Positions 25,294 to 34,034 of a stretch of 46,809 nt of DNA are shown piece by piece. The first letter of the stretch is position 1; the number at the start of each line of letters is the position of its first letter. The stretch is taken from contig JAQIBP010000140.1 in the NCBI GenBank assembly GCA_027858995.1, positions 1 to 46,809 on the forward strand, in the 5' to 3' direction. The notes beneath the pieces are model-generated. The model saw nothing but the letters and a program-made list of their open reading frames with translations, was not told the origin of the DNA and searched no databases. The translations under genes were made by a program, and so were the position numbers. Source of the DNA: Deltaproteobacteria bacterium. Its GTDB lineage: Bacteria; Desulfobacterota; Desulfobacteria; Desulfobacterales; Desulfobacteraceae.

Positions 25294-26965
25294 CTTCTTC
25301 TACCTCCTCTTCACAGCCTGGTAAAGGTTCAAACCTCAAGTCTTCCACCCTCTTTTTTTCACCGGGCAGGATTAATGCATTTCCTACAAGTTCGGTAATT
25401 CCGTAGACTTCAACTTCAGGAACCCAGTATTCACACATGGTGGGAAGCGCTGCCCTGTCAATGGCACATATTGTACCAAGGGTGTTAACACCAAATTTTT
25501 CATGGACATATTTTACTGCATTTGCCCTTGGAAGAGCTCCTGCCATTCGAAGTTCCATGTTTTCACCGGCATTTAAACCTGCTCCTGACCCACAACAGAA
25601 AGTTTGTTCTCTAATGGTGTTAGGCGGCATCTCGTAGAAGTGATCACAGACATTCTTAATTATATATCTTGGTTCATCCAGAATTCCCATGCCCCTTGAA
25701 GGATTGCATGAATCATGAAAAGTCATGATCCTGTTGGAATTTCTGGATTTATCAAGTTCAAGTTTTCCGTGTTTGATTAAATCAGCAGTGAACTCTGAGA
25801 TATGAACCATTTTTGTGGATTTTGCATTCTCAAATTTGGTTCCTGTAATTGGGTTTACAGGCTCTTCCATAAAGTCGGCAGGGCCGTTCATGGTGTCCAT
25901 GTATTGATGAATAACCCGCCACATATGACCGCATTCACCACCAAGAATCCATTTTACTCCCAGTCTTTTTGCCTCTGCATACATTTTTGCATTGAGTCGT
26001 TTCATGGTTTCATGGGATGTGAAAAATCCAAAGTTGCCGCCTTCTGAAGCATAGGTGCTCCATGTAACATCAAGGCCGTATTTATCTTTAAGATATTTGA
26101 ACAGGATCATGTATCCTTCACATGTATAGGTTCCTGGATCTGCAAATACATCCCCTGAAGGTGTAATAAAAAGAATATCCGCACCTTTTTTCTGGAACTG
26201 GGGAGTACAGTCAACTCCTGTTACATCTTCAATATCTTCCACAAAAAATTCCAACATGTCTTTAAAGGCGTGGGGTTGGATTCCAAGATGGTTTCCTGTC
26301 TTAAAACAGTTGGAAACAGGGGTTGCAATCCAGTCAATATTAAGTCCGAGAAGGTTAAAGATTTCCCTTGCCATGATAGTGATTTCAGCAGTGTCAATTC
26401 CATAGGGGCAGAATACTGAACAGCGCCGGCATTCTGTACACTGGAAAAAATAGTACCACCACTCCTTGAGAACATCCATGGTCATGGGTCTGGCACCGGC
26501 CAATGCCTGGCCGCCAGGTATCTTTTTTAAGATTTTCCCAGCAGTTGAAAAGTCATTTCTATATACAGATCTTAAAAGCTCAGCTCTTAATACCGGCATA
26601 TTTTTTGGATCACCTGTTCCAAGGAAAAAATGACATTTGTCAGCACATGCTCCGCAACGTACGCAGATATCCATGAATATTTTAAATGTCCGAAATTTTT
26701 CCAAACGCTCTTTTAATCCATTAAAAATAATTTCCTGCCAGTTGTCCGGGAGTTTCCAGTCATCTTCAAGAGGATTCCATGGCCTTGCATTGGGCAGGCC
26801 AAGTGTTTCCACACTTTCAGCCTTTGCCGCATAACAATACATTCCGGGTCTGATCTGGACAGAAGTGTTCATCCAGTTGCCGGATACAGAATCCGATTCT
26901 GCTCCCTTTTGGGGGGCAAAATCAATTTTATCTAGTAATTCATCGGGTTTTAGTTCGTCAGACAT
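25286..26965 (-). CDS. dsrK: DsrK, HdrD-like iron-sulfur subunit
   Basis: 559 residues. There are two ferredoxin motifs (CVRCGACADKCHFFLGTGDP, CTECRRCSVFCPYGID), then two CCG-type halves: ILGGECGHMWR and EQTFCCGSGAGLN, which bind the noncubane cluster used by heterodisulfide reductase HdrD. It faces the cytoplasm and is believed to reduce the DsrC disulfide/trisulfide. It is 3 bases from dsrM. The Glu-rich tail (CEEEVEEDE) is also seen in relatives. Confidence 0.95.
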   Translation of the reverse strand: MSDELKPDELLDKIDFAPQKGAESDSVSGNWMNTSVQIRPGMYCYAAKAESVETLGLPNARPWNPLEDDWKLPDNWQEIIFNGLKERLEKFRTFKIFMDICVRCGACADKCHFFLGTGDPKNMPVLRAELLRSVYRNDFSTAGKILKKIPGGQALAGARPMTMDVLKEWWYYFFQCTECRRCSVFCPYGIDTAEITIMAREIFNLLGLNIDWIATPVSNCFKTGNHLGIQPHAFKDMLEFFVEDIEDVTGVDCTPQFQKKGADILFITPSGDVFADPGTYTCEGYMILFKYLKDKYGLDVTWSTYASEGGNFGFFTSHETMKRLNAKMYAEAKRLGVKWILGGECGHMWRVIHQYMDTMNGPADFMEEPVNPITGTKFENAKSTKMVHISEFTADLIKHGKLELDKSRNSNRIMTFHDSCNPSRGMGILDEPRYIIKNVCDHFYEMPPNTIREQTFCCGSGAGLNAGENMELRMAGALPRANAVKYVHEKFGVNTLGTICAIDRAALPTMCEYWVPEVEVYGITELVGNALILPGEKKRVEDLRFEPLPGCEEEVEEDE

Positions 26966-26968
26966 TTA

Positions 26969-27976
26969 TTACTCCTTTTTATCCACTGGAAGACCAGCTT
27001 CAATCATTTTATCTCTGAAGTGATCTTCATACTCTGCATATGTATGAGTTTTCACATCATAGTTCCAGGGGTTAATATGTCTTTTTGCACGGGTATTGTT
27101 TGCCATATTTCTTGTGGGGCTTAGGAATACTCCACCCATATGCATTAGTTTGCTTAAGGGGAAATATACAAAAAGAATACTTACCAGAAAGATATGGCTG
27201 TAAAAAAGACCGCCAACACCTTCAGGAATTGTGGGGTTCAGTGTTGCAAGACCCATGGTAAGGGTTTTAATGCCTATAATATCAACCTTTGTAAAATATC
27301 TCATGGATATACCTGTTACAGCAATTCCTATGATGAGAAACAGAGGAAAATAATCAGCTGCCTGGGATATATAGTTGACCTTGGCATCAAATATTCTTCT
27401 TGCAAGCAAAAAGAGTGTTGCTGCAAGCAATACAACTCCGGATAAAAAGAGACCTGGCAGTCCCATCTGTACTATCCCATCAAAATATTCAAGCATTTTA
27501 AGGCAGGATGGTACAGGAGATGTAAAAAATCTGAAATGTCTTAAGATTACCACCAGAAAGGAGTAATGAAAGGCAAGGGCGCCTATCCACAGGAAAATTT
27601 CCCAGGAGTAGGACAATTTGTTTGAAGCATTTTTGTTAAAGGCTGCTTTTGTGTTCCGAAACAGAGATCTGAAAAGAAAAATTTCAAGAATCATACGAAC
27701 AAACACACCTGTTGAAGTATCAGGGTTGTCAATGGAGTTTTGTTTTATCCAGGGCAGAGATTTTGCCTGTCCGCAGGTTGTTGGAATCCTGAACGGAACA
27801 GCAGAAGCTGCCCAGCCCATGACTTTGTAAACAAAGCCTGCAATAAAAAAAATCATAGCTGCATATGGAAAAACAATTCCAAAGAACCATTGAAGCCCTG
27901 CTCCCTCAACACCTATGTATGCTATTATAAATAGCAGAAAAACAGCTGTCAGGGGGATCAAGTACTTTTGATTCAT
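26969..27976 (-). CDS. dsrM: DsrM, NarI-like cytochrome b subunit
   Basis: About 335 residues from the ATG at 27976, chosen because GAGGTGG precedes it; a longer frame to 28003 lacks a site. There are two N-terminal helices followed by a NarI-like five-helix region with haem-ligating histidines (LAFHYSFLVVILRHFRF; YSHIFLVSILFVYFPLSKLMHMGG). It binds menaquinol and passes electrons to DsrK. First subunit gene of the complex. Confidence 0.94.
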   Translation of the reverse strand: MNQKYLIPLTAVFLLFIIAYIGVEGAGLQWFFGIVFPYAAMIFFIAGFVYKVMGWAASAVPFRIPTTCGQAKSLPWIKQNSIDNPDTSTGVFVRMILEIFLFRSLFRNTKAAFNKNASNKLSYSWEIFLWIGALAFHYSFLVVILRHFRFFTSPVPSCLKMLEYFDGIVQMGLPGLFLSGVVLLAATLFLLARRIFDAKVNYISQAADYFPLFLIIGIAVTGISMRYFTKVDIIGIKTLTMGLATLNPTIPEGVGGLFYSHIFLVSILFVYFPLSKLMHMGGVFLSPTRNMANNTRAKRHINPWNYDVKTHTYAEYEDHFRDKMIEAGLPVDKKE

Positions 27977-28031
27977 GTTAAACCACCTCATTGTTTTATG
28001 CATGACAAAATTTTAAGTTTTGTCATGCAGG

Positions 28032-28547
28032 TTAAGATTTTTTAGAGCCGATAAGATCTTCTTCTGTCAACTCAGTTACTAAACCTGCCCTTTCAAAAGC
28101 CCTGTGAATCCTTCTTTTACTTTCAGTGGCTTTTAAAAGGAATATTTCTTCTCTGCATTTCATAAACTTGTCAAACGCCGCCAGCGCAATATTATCCACA
28201 AGCTTATCAAATTTTCTTATCAGGCTTGCATCAATAATCTTTTCACCAATCTCTTTTAAGGCAAAAACAAAACTGACAGCTTCTGATGCAGAAAATGATT
28301 GAACAGCTCGAATACGAATTATAGGGTCAAGCTCTTTTTCCAGTGTCTGCTGGGTATAATCTTTTAAAATAAGATTAAATACATTTTCAATGGATTCTCT
28401 TGTGACAGATCCAATAGGATTATCAAACCGGTTGGAATCCTTGCCAAGAATCTTTGCAGTCTGGGCAGGATATGTATCGATTGTAGCCTGAAACCACTTT
28501 TCCACAAACACTGTTTTATTTTTATTCAGTTCTTTTTTTAAATGCAT
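28032..28547 (-). CDS. RsbRD N-terminal-like sensor protein upstream of dsrM
   Basis: The 171-residue, all-helical soluble protein contains KKELNKNKTVFVEKWFQATIDTYPAQTAKIL and RIRAVQSFSASEAVSFVFALKEI, recalling the RsbRD_N domain (PF14361). The C-terminus has CREEIFLLKATESKRRIHRAFERAGL. It lies 56 bases before dsrM with no terminator, downstream of the only good promoter, so it is probably the first gene of the dsr transcript. I recall similar proteins beside dsrMKJOP in other sulfate reducers. A regulatory or assembly role is inferred. Confidence 0.75.
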   Translation of the reverse strand: MHLKKELNKNKTVFVEKWFQATIDTYPAQTAKILGKDSNRFDNPIGSVTRESIENVFNLILKDYTQQTLEKELDPIIRIRAVQSFSASEAVSFVFALKEIGEKIIDASLIRKFDKLVDNIALAAFDKFMKCREEIFLLKATESKRRIHRAFERAGLVTELTEEDLIGSKKS

Positions 28548-28600
28548 TTTTCTATACTTATTATAAAAAATTTACTTGTTTTAAACCAATCTGTTAAATG

Positions 28601-28629
28601 GATATAAACCCCCTTAAATTGTATGTCAA
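28601..28629 (-). promoter_or_regulatory. Promoter of the RsbRD-dsrMKJOP operon
   Basis: On the minus strand TTGACA (28629-28624), a 17-base spacer with a GGGGG run, then TATATC (28606-28601). It lies about 55 bases before the RsbRD start. Confidence 0.6.
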
Positions 28630-28801
28630 GGGTTAATACACATAGAAGAACCAAGATAGGAATGTTGTGAACAGCTTGTGATGATTATGCATAAGATAAA
28701 ATTTTTGTCTTGAATAAATTGAGCCTTTCGTTTAAAAAAACTTGAATATGATAAATCAAATTATTTGAATGTCTCATTTTATAATTATAAAAAGGGTTAA
28801 T

Positions 28802-29323
28802 ATGAAAAAATTTTTACTTTTTGTTTTAAGTCTGGTCTTGTTCTCCAATATTGCCATGGCAGAATCTTCAGGTTATGGGATATCTTTTGGCTATGGAGAA
28901 GCTGATACAGATATAGACATATATCGACTGGGCATTAAAAAAGATTTTACCTCCAAATGGTTTGAATCAAGGTTTGGATATTTTTCAGGATACTTTGAAC
29001 TCTCTTATAATCGTTGGGAACACGATGATGACGATATTAACGCCGTGGCGTTATCCCCTGTGTTTACATACTGTTTTGGCAGTGAATCAAACACGGTAAG
29101 GCCCTATATTGAAGGTGGAATTGGAGTGGCTTATCTTGATGAATACCATATTGCAGACAGGAATCTGTCCACCAATTTTCAGTTTGAAGACAGGATTGGT
29201 ATGGGTATGAGAATTGGGTTTATTGACCTGAATTTTAGATACATGCACTATTCAAATGCCTCCATAAAATCGCCGAATAACGGCATTGACATCTTGATGT
29301 TTACAACAGCAATCCAGTTTTAG
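28802..29323 (+). CDS. PagL-like lipid A deacylase / acyloxyacyl hydrolase family outer-membrane protein
   Basis: About 173 residues from the ATG at 28802, which has AAGGG before it and a proper signal peptide (MKKFLLFVLSLVLFSNIAMA). The mature protein has alternating beta strands of an eight-stranded barrel. The C-terminal part FRYMHYSNASIKSPNNGID has the HxSNA catalytic His-Ser and the motif order of PagL, which removes the 3-O-acyl chain of lipid A. It ends in F, as outer-membrane proteins do. A single-gene unit. Confidence 0.82.
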   Translation: MKKFLLFVLSLVLFSNIAMAESSGYGISFGYGEADTDIDIYRLGIKKDFTSKWFESRFGYFSGYFELSYNRWEHDDDDINAVALSPVFTYCFGSESNTVRPYIEGGIGVAYLDEYHIADRNLSTNFQFEDRIGMGMRIGFIDLNFRYMHYSNASIKSPNNGIDILMFTTAIQF

Positions 29324-29408
29324 TAAAAAGTATTAATATTTTTGACCCTATCAAACAGAAAAAAGAAATTCAAAACATTTATTTAAAATTGCCTGGGAAT
29401 TTAGTGTA

Positions 29409-29474
29409 TGGCGGAGAAAGAGAGATTCGAACTCTCGATGGACTATAACGCCCATACTCGCTTAGCAGGCGAGC
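29409..29474 (-). repeat. 66-nt truncated copy of tRNA-Ser(GCU) 3' end (att-like)
   Basis: These 66 bases are identical to 30558-30623, the part of tRNA-Ser(GCU) from the anticodon stem to the CCA end. The 5' part of the tRNA is absent: the sequence diverges immediately after GAGC. Intact tRNA, about 1.1 kb insert, then a 3' tRNA fragment is the classic signature of tyrosine-recombinase integration. The flank beyond the CCA end also shows diverged similarity to the flank of the intact tRNA. Confidence 0.9.
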
Positions 29475-29687
29475 CTTGCTATTTTTGGAATATCCCTAAA
29501 TACTCCAACATCCTTTAAAATAAGGATTTATAAAATATCATCAAAAAACATGATTTGGTGTTAATTTAACACCAAAGTTAACACCTTGTTTGGGTCCTAT
29601 AATTCAGCATTTTTTATGGCATCTGTGATTCAATATTAATAGCATCTTTGATATCTCAAATTTTTGGATACTATATACATGGGATAA
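29475..29687. other. Islet non-coding segment with palindrome and triple TTAACACC
   Basis: No intact gene is seen. It contains TGGTGTTAA (29556-29564), one base, then TTAACACCA (29566-29574), a perfect inverted repeat, and a third TTAACACC at 29578-29585. Broken minus-strand frames here resemble the Lys/Val/Thr-rich tails of phage-type integrases, but this is not firm. Confidence 0.4.
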
Positions 29688-29855
29688 TTAAGTGCAACTA
29701 AGATTTTGAAGTTTTTTTTTAGCTTTTACAAAGATTATTTGGCCATTTTTCCATACAGGAATTTTTAAATCCAATCTTGCTGCTTTTTCAATTGCTTCTT
29801 TGGATGCACGGTGCATTGCATCTAAAGCCATGCTTGAATATGATTCTTTTTTCAT
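29688..29855 (-). CDS. Small antitoxin-like protein paired with the zeta-like kinase
   Basis: 55 residues: an N-terminal helix (SSMALDAMHRASKEAIEKAARL) followed by a strand (IPVWKNGQIIFVKAKKK). The ATG at 29855 overlaps the upstream toxin stop (ATGA), and GAGG precedes it. Small proteins with an A..A...A helix and a '.P...W.dGk' strand are common partners of zeta-like AAA proteins in many bacteria, so an antitoxin role is likely but inferred from size and position. Confidence 0.65.
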   Translation of the reverse strand: MKKESYSSMALDAMHRASKEAIEKAARLDLKIPVWKNGQIIFVKAKKKLQNLSCT

Positions 29856-30370
29856 ATTTTTTCCTCTAAAATCGATGGCATGTCTCCTGAATTGTCAAAA
29901 ACAACCCAGGCATCGACAAGATCCTTATAATATTTTTGAAAATTTTTCCATCCTCGATGGTACCTTCTTATAATAACATCTTCTGGAACATTATGTCCAC
30001 CCTGGTTGACCCTGAGTTGAACTCGCTTAATCGCCATTTCTTCGTTTGGAAGCTTAAGAAAATATAAAATTATTTCATAACCAATTTGTTTCCATTCTTT
30101 TATGCGATCAATATAATTCAGCCCGCTTAATGTTGTTTCAAATGCAAAAGATTCTTTATTGGAAACGATTACATCCAATCTTCTTAAAAATATCTTACCG
30201 GCTTCCAAAGCAACGCTTTCTGGATTAAATGGGGCCAGACCTCGGGCAATCAAATCAGCATTTATGAAGTTCAGACACTCTGCTTCCACAGGAAGAAAGT
30301 TTCCAGCAAATGTGGTTTTCCCGGCTCCATTTGGTCCTGCAATAATATAGCATTTTATCTTATTTTGCAC
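29852..30370 (-). CDS. Zeta-toxin-like P-loop kinase
   Basis: About 172 residues from a GTG at 30370 (a TTG at 30373 is equally possible). Walker A is GPNGAGKTT near residue 13, followed by FINADLIARGLAPFNPE and FAFETTLSGLNYIDRI, which form the substrate region of zeta/PezT-like UDP-N-acetylglucosamine kinases. KLPNEEMAIKRVQLRVNQGGHNVPEDVIIRRY supplies the Arg-rich lid. It is shorter than classical zeta toxins and lacks an epsilon partner. It lies inside the islet at the tRNA-Ser 3' end. Confidence 0.85.
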   Translation of the reverse strand: MQNKIKCYIIAGPNGAGKTTFAGNFLPVEAECLNFINADLIARGLAPFNPESVALEAGKIFLRRLDVIVSNKESFAFETTLSGLNYIDRIKEWKQIGYEIILYFLKLPNEEMAIKRVQLRVNQGGHNVPEDVIIRRYHRGWKNFQKYYKDLVDAWVVFDNSGDMPSILEEKI

Positions 30371-30557
30371 CAAATATTCTCATTCCAAAAATTTTTAAAA
30401 AAATAATTTTATTAATTTTAATTATATCTATAAAAAGAAAATAGAACAACAAATAACTTGTAAAGAAGCCAAAAAGGTTTTGACACCATTTTTGATCCCA
30501 CTGAAACAAAAAAAGGAATTGAAAGCAGTTGCTTAAAATCCCCAAGTTGTTTGTCAG

Positions 30558-30649
30558 TGGCGGAGAAAGAGAGATTCGAACTCTCGATGGACTATAACGC
30601 CCATACTCGCTTAGCAGGCGAGCGCCTTCAGCCACTCGGCCATTTCTCC
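30558..30649 (-). tRNA. tRNA-Ser(GCU)
   Basis: 92 bases including encoded CCA. The acceptor arm GGAGAAA pairs with TTTCTCC. The anticodon stem-loop CTCGCCTGCTAAGCGAG exposes GCT. A long variable arm (TATGGGCGTTATAGTCCA) and GAGAGTTCGAATCTCTC T-arm follow, all class II Ser features. Integration target of the zeta-like islet. Confidence 0.96.
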
Positions 30650-30661
30650 GCATTGTAATAT

Positions 30662-30749
30662 TGGCGGAGGAGGTAGGATTCGAACCCACGAAGCTTTGAC
30701 ACTTAACGGTTTTCAAGACCGCCGCCTTCAGCCACTCGGCCACTCCTCC
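30662..30749 (-). tRNA. tRNA-Ser(UGA)
   Basis: 88 bases including CCA. The acceptor GGAGGAG pairs with CTCCTCC. The anticodon arm CGGTCTTGAAAACCG exposes TGA, with a long variable arm and a GGGTTCGAATCC T-arm. It lies 12 bases upstream of tRNA-Ser(GCU) and is probably co-transcribed. Confidence 0.96.
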
Positions 30750-30764
30750 GAATTGAACTCGAAT

Positions 30765-30793
30765 CTTATATCATTTTGTCTAAAACAGGTCAA
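30765..30793 (-). promoter_or_regulatory. Promoter of the tRNA-Ser pair
   Basis: On the minus strand TTGACC (30793-30788), 17-base spacer, TATAAG (30770-30765), 16 bases before the first tRNA. Confidence 0.7.
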
Positions 30794-30831
30794 TACTTAA
30801 CTTATCATCTTAAAAAAAATATCTTAATTTA

Positions 30832-30861
30832 TTGACATAAAAACAGGTATTGAGCTATAAT
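30832..30861 (+). promoter_or_regulatory. Promoter of the argS-mutL gene group
   Basis: TTGACA (30832-30837) and a perfect TATAAT (30856-30861) with an 18-base spacer, 38 bases before the ATG at 30900. Confidence 0.7.
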
Positions 30862-30899
30862 AAGAAGTTTTAGATTAATAATTTTACAGGAGATGGTAG

Positions 30900-31349
30900 A
30901 TGAGACAGAAAATAAGGTTTGAGAAAAATGTTAAAAAAAACAGTTTAACTGTTTTTGAGTCAAGTGAGGTTGATCCAGGGGTTGTAATCAAGCTTCTTGA
31001 AGAAGAGTATAATCTTGACGAGATGGTGGAAGCCTCTAAAAAAAGTTATCAGGTTTTTACTCAAGCATTGAGGAAAAAAAGTTTTTTTCCCACTTCAGAT
31101 TGTTGCGCAAAACTTTTTGCTAATTCCATGGAATTTTTTAAGAATAAAAAGGAGATAGAGCTTGTCATTGAATATGATGATATTGAAGCCTTTCCAGGAG
31201 AAGAAGAATTCCAGATAGATGATGATGTAGAGATAGATAAAATTCTGGAAGATGATGGAGATACCAAGGAAGATGAGATGAAGGAGATTGATTCTGACGA
31301 AGATACCCCTAAATTTACTCCTGAAGATACTTCTGAACACGAAAATTAG
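30900..31349 (+). CDS. Hypothetical protein with acidic C-terminus
   Basis: 149 residues. The first 95 form a mixed helix/strand domain ([31 protein letters not shown]) with one Cys pair (SDCCAKLF). The last 50 are strongly acidic and Asp/Glu-rich. AGGAG precedes the ATG. It is 8 bases before argS, so it is translated with it. I do not recognise the family. The acidic tail suggests a protein-protein or RNA-mimic role, which is inference. Confidence 0.7.
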   Translation: MRQKIRFEKNVKKNSLTVFESSEVDPGVVIKLLEEEYNLDEMVEASKKSYQVFTQALRKKSFFPTSDCCAKLFANSMEFFKNKKEIELVIEYDDIEAFPGEEEFQIDDDVEIDKILEDDGDTKEDEMKEIDSDEDTPKFTPEDTSEHEN

Positions 31350-31357
31350 AGCTGATA

Positions 31358-33043
31358 ATGAAAGATGCCATTAAAAAAATTGTGGTTGATGCTGCTGAAC
31401 AGGCATTTGAGAATGGGATGCTGCCAAGTGATCAAATCCCGGATATTCAAATTGAAGAGACAAAATATCAAACCCATGGAGATTATTCCACAAATTTTGC
31501 AATGGTCAGTGCCTCCATTCAAAAAATGTCACCCCGCAAAATAGCTCAAAGCATTGTATTGGAAATTGAAGCCGGTAAAAAAGGTAAAAACAGAAGCCTT
31601 GTGGAAAAGGTTGAAATAGCAGGGCCTGGATTTATTAATTTTTTTCTCTCCAATAAAGCATGGCATCCTGTGGTTGACCATATCCTTGACCAGGATAAAT
31701 TATATGGTTCTTCCAATATTGGGAAAAATGAAAAAGTGCAGGTGGAATTTGTAAGTGCCAATCCCACAGGCCCTCTGCATGTCGGTCACGGAAGGGGAGC
31801 TGCTGTTGGTGATTCTGTGGGTAATATCCTCTCCTTTGCAGGATTCAGTGTTCAAAAAGAGTATTATATTAATGATTCAGGACGTCAGATAAAAACTCTT
31901 GGAACCTCTGTATGGCTAAGGCTTTTGCAAAAGAGAGGAGAGCAGATTGATTTTCCCGAAGACTGCTATAAAGGCGATTATATAAAAGAATTTGCCAATG
32001 AGATACTTAAAAAACATGGCAATGAGCTTATTAAACAGGATGAGAAAGATGCCATAACAGTTTGTGCAAGACTTGCAGCAAAGAAAATTCTCCAGGGAAT
32101 TAAAGATGATCTCTCAAATTTTGGCGTTACATTTGATCAATGGTTCAGCGAGCAGAGTCTGTATGATTCAAAAAGAGTTGAAAAAGCCATTGACATGTTT
32201 AAATCAAAAGATCTGATCTATGAAGAAGATGGTGCGCTGTGGTTTAGAACCATGGACTTTGGTGATGAAAAAAACAGGGTGGTTGTAAAAAGCAGTGGGC
32301 TGACAACCTATTTTGCTTCTGATATTGCCTATCACATGGAAAAATATGAGCGCGGCTTTGACAGGATCATTGATGTCTGGGGGGCAGATCATCACGGCTA
32401 CATTAAAAGGATTGACGCTTCTGTTATTGCTTCAGGTAAAAAAAGTGAACAATTTGAAGTCATACTTGTCCAGCTGGTTAACCTTCTCAGAGGTGGCAAG
32501 CCCTTTCAGATGTCAACAAGAGCAGGCCGGTTTGTCACACTGAAAGAAATTGTTGATGAAGTGGGCAAAGATGCTGCAAGGTTTATGTTTTTAAGTCGCA
32601 GTTATGATTCAGGACTTGATTTTGATCTTGAACTTGCCAAACAGAAAAATTCTGAAAATCCTGTATATTATGTCCAGTATGTCCATGCAAGAATTACAGG
32701 TATTCTTCTAAAGGCAAAGCAGGAAAAGATTATCCATGATATTGATTTTAACAGGGGAGAGAATCTAAATCTTTTAAATGAACCGGCAGAAATCAAGCTT
32801 ATAAAGATATTAAATGCATTTAGGGAAAATGTGGAAAAGAGTGCTGTTACCCTGCATCCCCATATTATTTTTACATACCTTATGAACCTTGCTTCGGCAT
32901 TCCATGGCTATTATAACAGACACAAGGTCATTGGTGACGATATAAAAATAGTTAAAGCTCGATTAAGCCTTGTCCTTGCAGTAAAAAAAGTTATCAGAAA
33001 TGGATTGACACTTCTCGGGGTTTCAGCACCCGAAAGAATGTAA
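31358..33043 (+). CDS. argS: Arginyl-tRNA synthetase
   Basis: 561 residues. It has the N-terminal additional domain, the class I HIGH-like motif [18 protein letters not shown] near residue 135, a catalytic core with [13 protein letters not shown], and [13 protein letters not shown] in the KMSKS position (a normal variant in ArgRS). The C-terminal anticodon-binding helical bundle ends [10 protein letters not shown]. Standard length, complete. Confidence 0.97.
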   Translation: MKDAIKKIVVDAAEQAFENGMLPSDQIPDIQIEETKYQTHGDYSTNFAMVSASIQKMSPRKIAQSIVLEIEAGKKGKNRSLVEKVEIAGPGFINFFLSNKAWHPVVDHILDQDKLYGSSNIGKNEKVQVEFVSANPTGPLHVGHGRGAAVGDSVGNILSFAGFSVQKEYYINDSGRQIKTLGTSVWLRLLQKRGEQIDFPEDCYKGDYIKEFANEILKKHGNELIKQDEKDAITVCARLAAKKILQGIKDDLSNFGVTFDQWFSEQSLYDSKRVEKAIDMFKSKDLIYEEDGALWFRTMDFGDEKNRVVVKSSGLTTYFASDIAYHMEKYERGFDRIIDVWGADHHGYIKRIDASVIASGKKSEQFEVILVQLVNLLRGGKPFQMSTRAGRFVTLKEIVDEVGKDAARFMFLSRSYDSGLDFDLELAKQKNSENPVYYVQYVHARITGILLKAKQEKIIHDIDFNRGENLNLLNEPAEIKLIKILNAFRENVEKSAVTLHPHIIFTYLMNLASAFHGYYNRHKVIGDDIKIVKARLSLVLAVKKVIRNGLTLLGVSAPERM

Positions 33044-33055
33044 CAAAGGACCTCC

Positions 33056-33061
33056 ATGTAA
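33056..33061 (+). other. Start-stop (ATG TAA) in frame with the SPOR gene
   Basis: AAAGGA (33045-33050) sits 5 bases before ATG (33056-33058), which is followed directly by TAA (33059-33061) in the frame that continues open through the SPOR gene. Confidence 0.8.
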
Positions 33062-33112
33062 TATTTTAAAGGTCTTTTAAAATATTCTCTATATATATTT
33101 ATTGCTGCATGG

Positions 33113-33754
33113 ATGTTTTTTCTGGGTATCATAGTTGGGCGGGGAAATTCACCTGTAAAATTTGATACTCAGAAATTTCAAAAAAGACTTGAAACTATAG
33201 CGCACGATTTTGGAGCCCAAAAAAAAATTCCTGATAAAATAGATTTAAAATTTTATGATGTCCTTGACAGACCAGAGCTTGAGGAGGATGCTTCCAACAA
33301 TAAAAGCAAGGCAAAAGGAAAGATTGTAGAGATTCTTCCTAAAAAAGAGGTTGTTACAAATTCAATCCTTATGAAAACAAGCAAAAAAAAAGAGACCTTT
33401 AAAAAAGGGGAGATCAAGATACAGGGAAAAAACAGACCAGAAGTTAAGAAAAGTTTTGAAAAGAGAGATAAAAAGAAGATTATACCCCAAAAGATTCCAC
33501 AAGGTAACTACACTGTCCAGATTGCTGCTTATAAAGATTTTAAAGATGCTGTTACCGAGATGGCAATTTTAGAAAAAAAGGGAATTTCTTCATACAGGAT
33601 TAAAGGGTCCAAAAACGGTGTAACCTGGTATAGAGTCCGATCAGGTTCTTTTGCAGATTTTGATAAAGCAACTGAATTTAAGAAAAAATTGGAAAAAATA
33701 AAAATTAATTCAATAATTATAAAAAGAGATGATAATGAAGATATCAAAGAATGA
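33113..33754 (+). CDS. SPOR-domain protein with disrupted start
   Basis: 213 residues from the ATG at 33113. The C-terminal about 75 residues form a SPOR peptidoglycan-binding domain (YTVQIAAYKDFKDAVTEMAILEKKG...WYRVRSGSF). A long basic linker precedes it. The natural protein seems to begin earlier: the frame continues upstream as YFKGLLKYSLYIFIAAW, giving a full transmembrane helix, but codon 2 after a well-placed ATG (33056) is TAA. From 33113 only half the helix (MFFLGIIVGRG) remains. It is therefore either inactivated at its start, re-initiated, or carries a sequencing error. Confidence 0.7.
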   Translation: MFFLGIIVGRGNSPVKFDTQKFQKRLETIAHDFGAQKKIPDKIDLKFYDVLDRPELEEDASNNKSKAKGKIVEILPKKEVVTNSILMKTSKKKETFKKGEIKIQGKNRPEVKKSFEKRDKKKIIPQKIPQGNYTVQIAAYKDFKDAVTEMAILEKKGISSYRIKGSKNGVTWYRVRSGSFADFDKATEFKKKLEKIKINSIIIKRDDNEDIKE

Positions 33755-34022
33755 AGTAGAAAACATAGCTCATCTTGCCAGATTAAAGCTAGATGACCTG
33801 CAAAAAGAAAAAATGGCAGAGCAGCTGAGCCATATACTTCAATATGTTGATAAACTCAAAGATATCAATGTTGAGAGTGTTAAACCCTCTTCAGGTGCTG
33901 CTTTTATGAATAATGTACTGCGGGACGATCAATTGCAGGAATCGCCCGGACCCGGTGTAACCCTTGCCAATGCACCTGAGAGAGATGAAGATTTTTATAT
34001 AGTTCCCAAGACTATAAAGTAA
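33735..34022 (+). CDS. gatC: Asp-tRNA(Asn)/Glu-tRNA(Gln) amidotransferase subunit C
   Basis: 95 residues beginning MKISKNEVENIAHLARLKL, the GatC signature, and ending with VPKTIK. An ATG six bases earlier (33729) is possible, but AAAGAG spacing favours 33735. It overlaps the end of the SPOR gene and precedes gatA by 12 bases. GatC stabilises the GatAB complex. Confidence 0.95.
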   Translation: MKISKNEVENIAHLARLKLDDLQKEKMAEQLSHILQYVDKLKDINVESVKPSSGAAFMNNVLRDDQLQESPGPGVTLANAPERDEDFYIVPKTIK

Positions 34023-34034
34023 AGGATAATATTC

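Noticed and set aside
30360-30743. 127-codon minus-strand frame across the tRNA pair
   Set aside because: It is a reading frame through tRNA-Ser(UGA) and tRNA-Ser(GCU) (it begins MAEWLKAAVLK, translated tRNA) and is not a gene.
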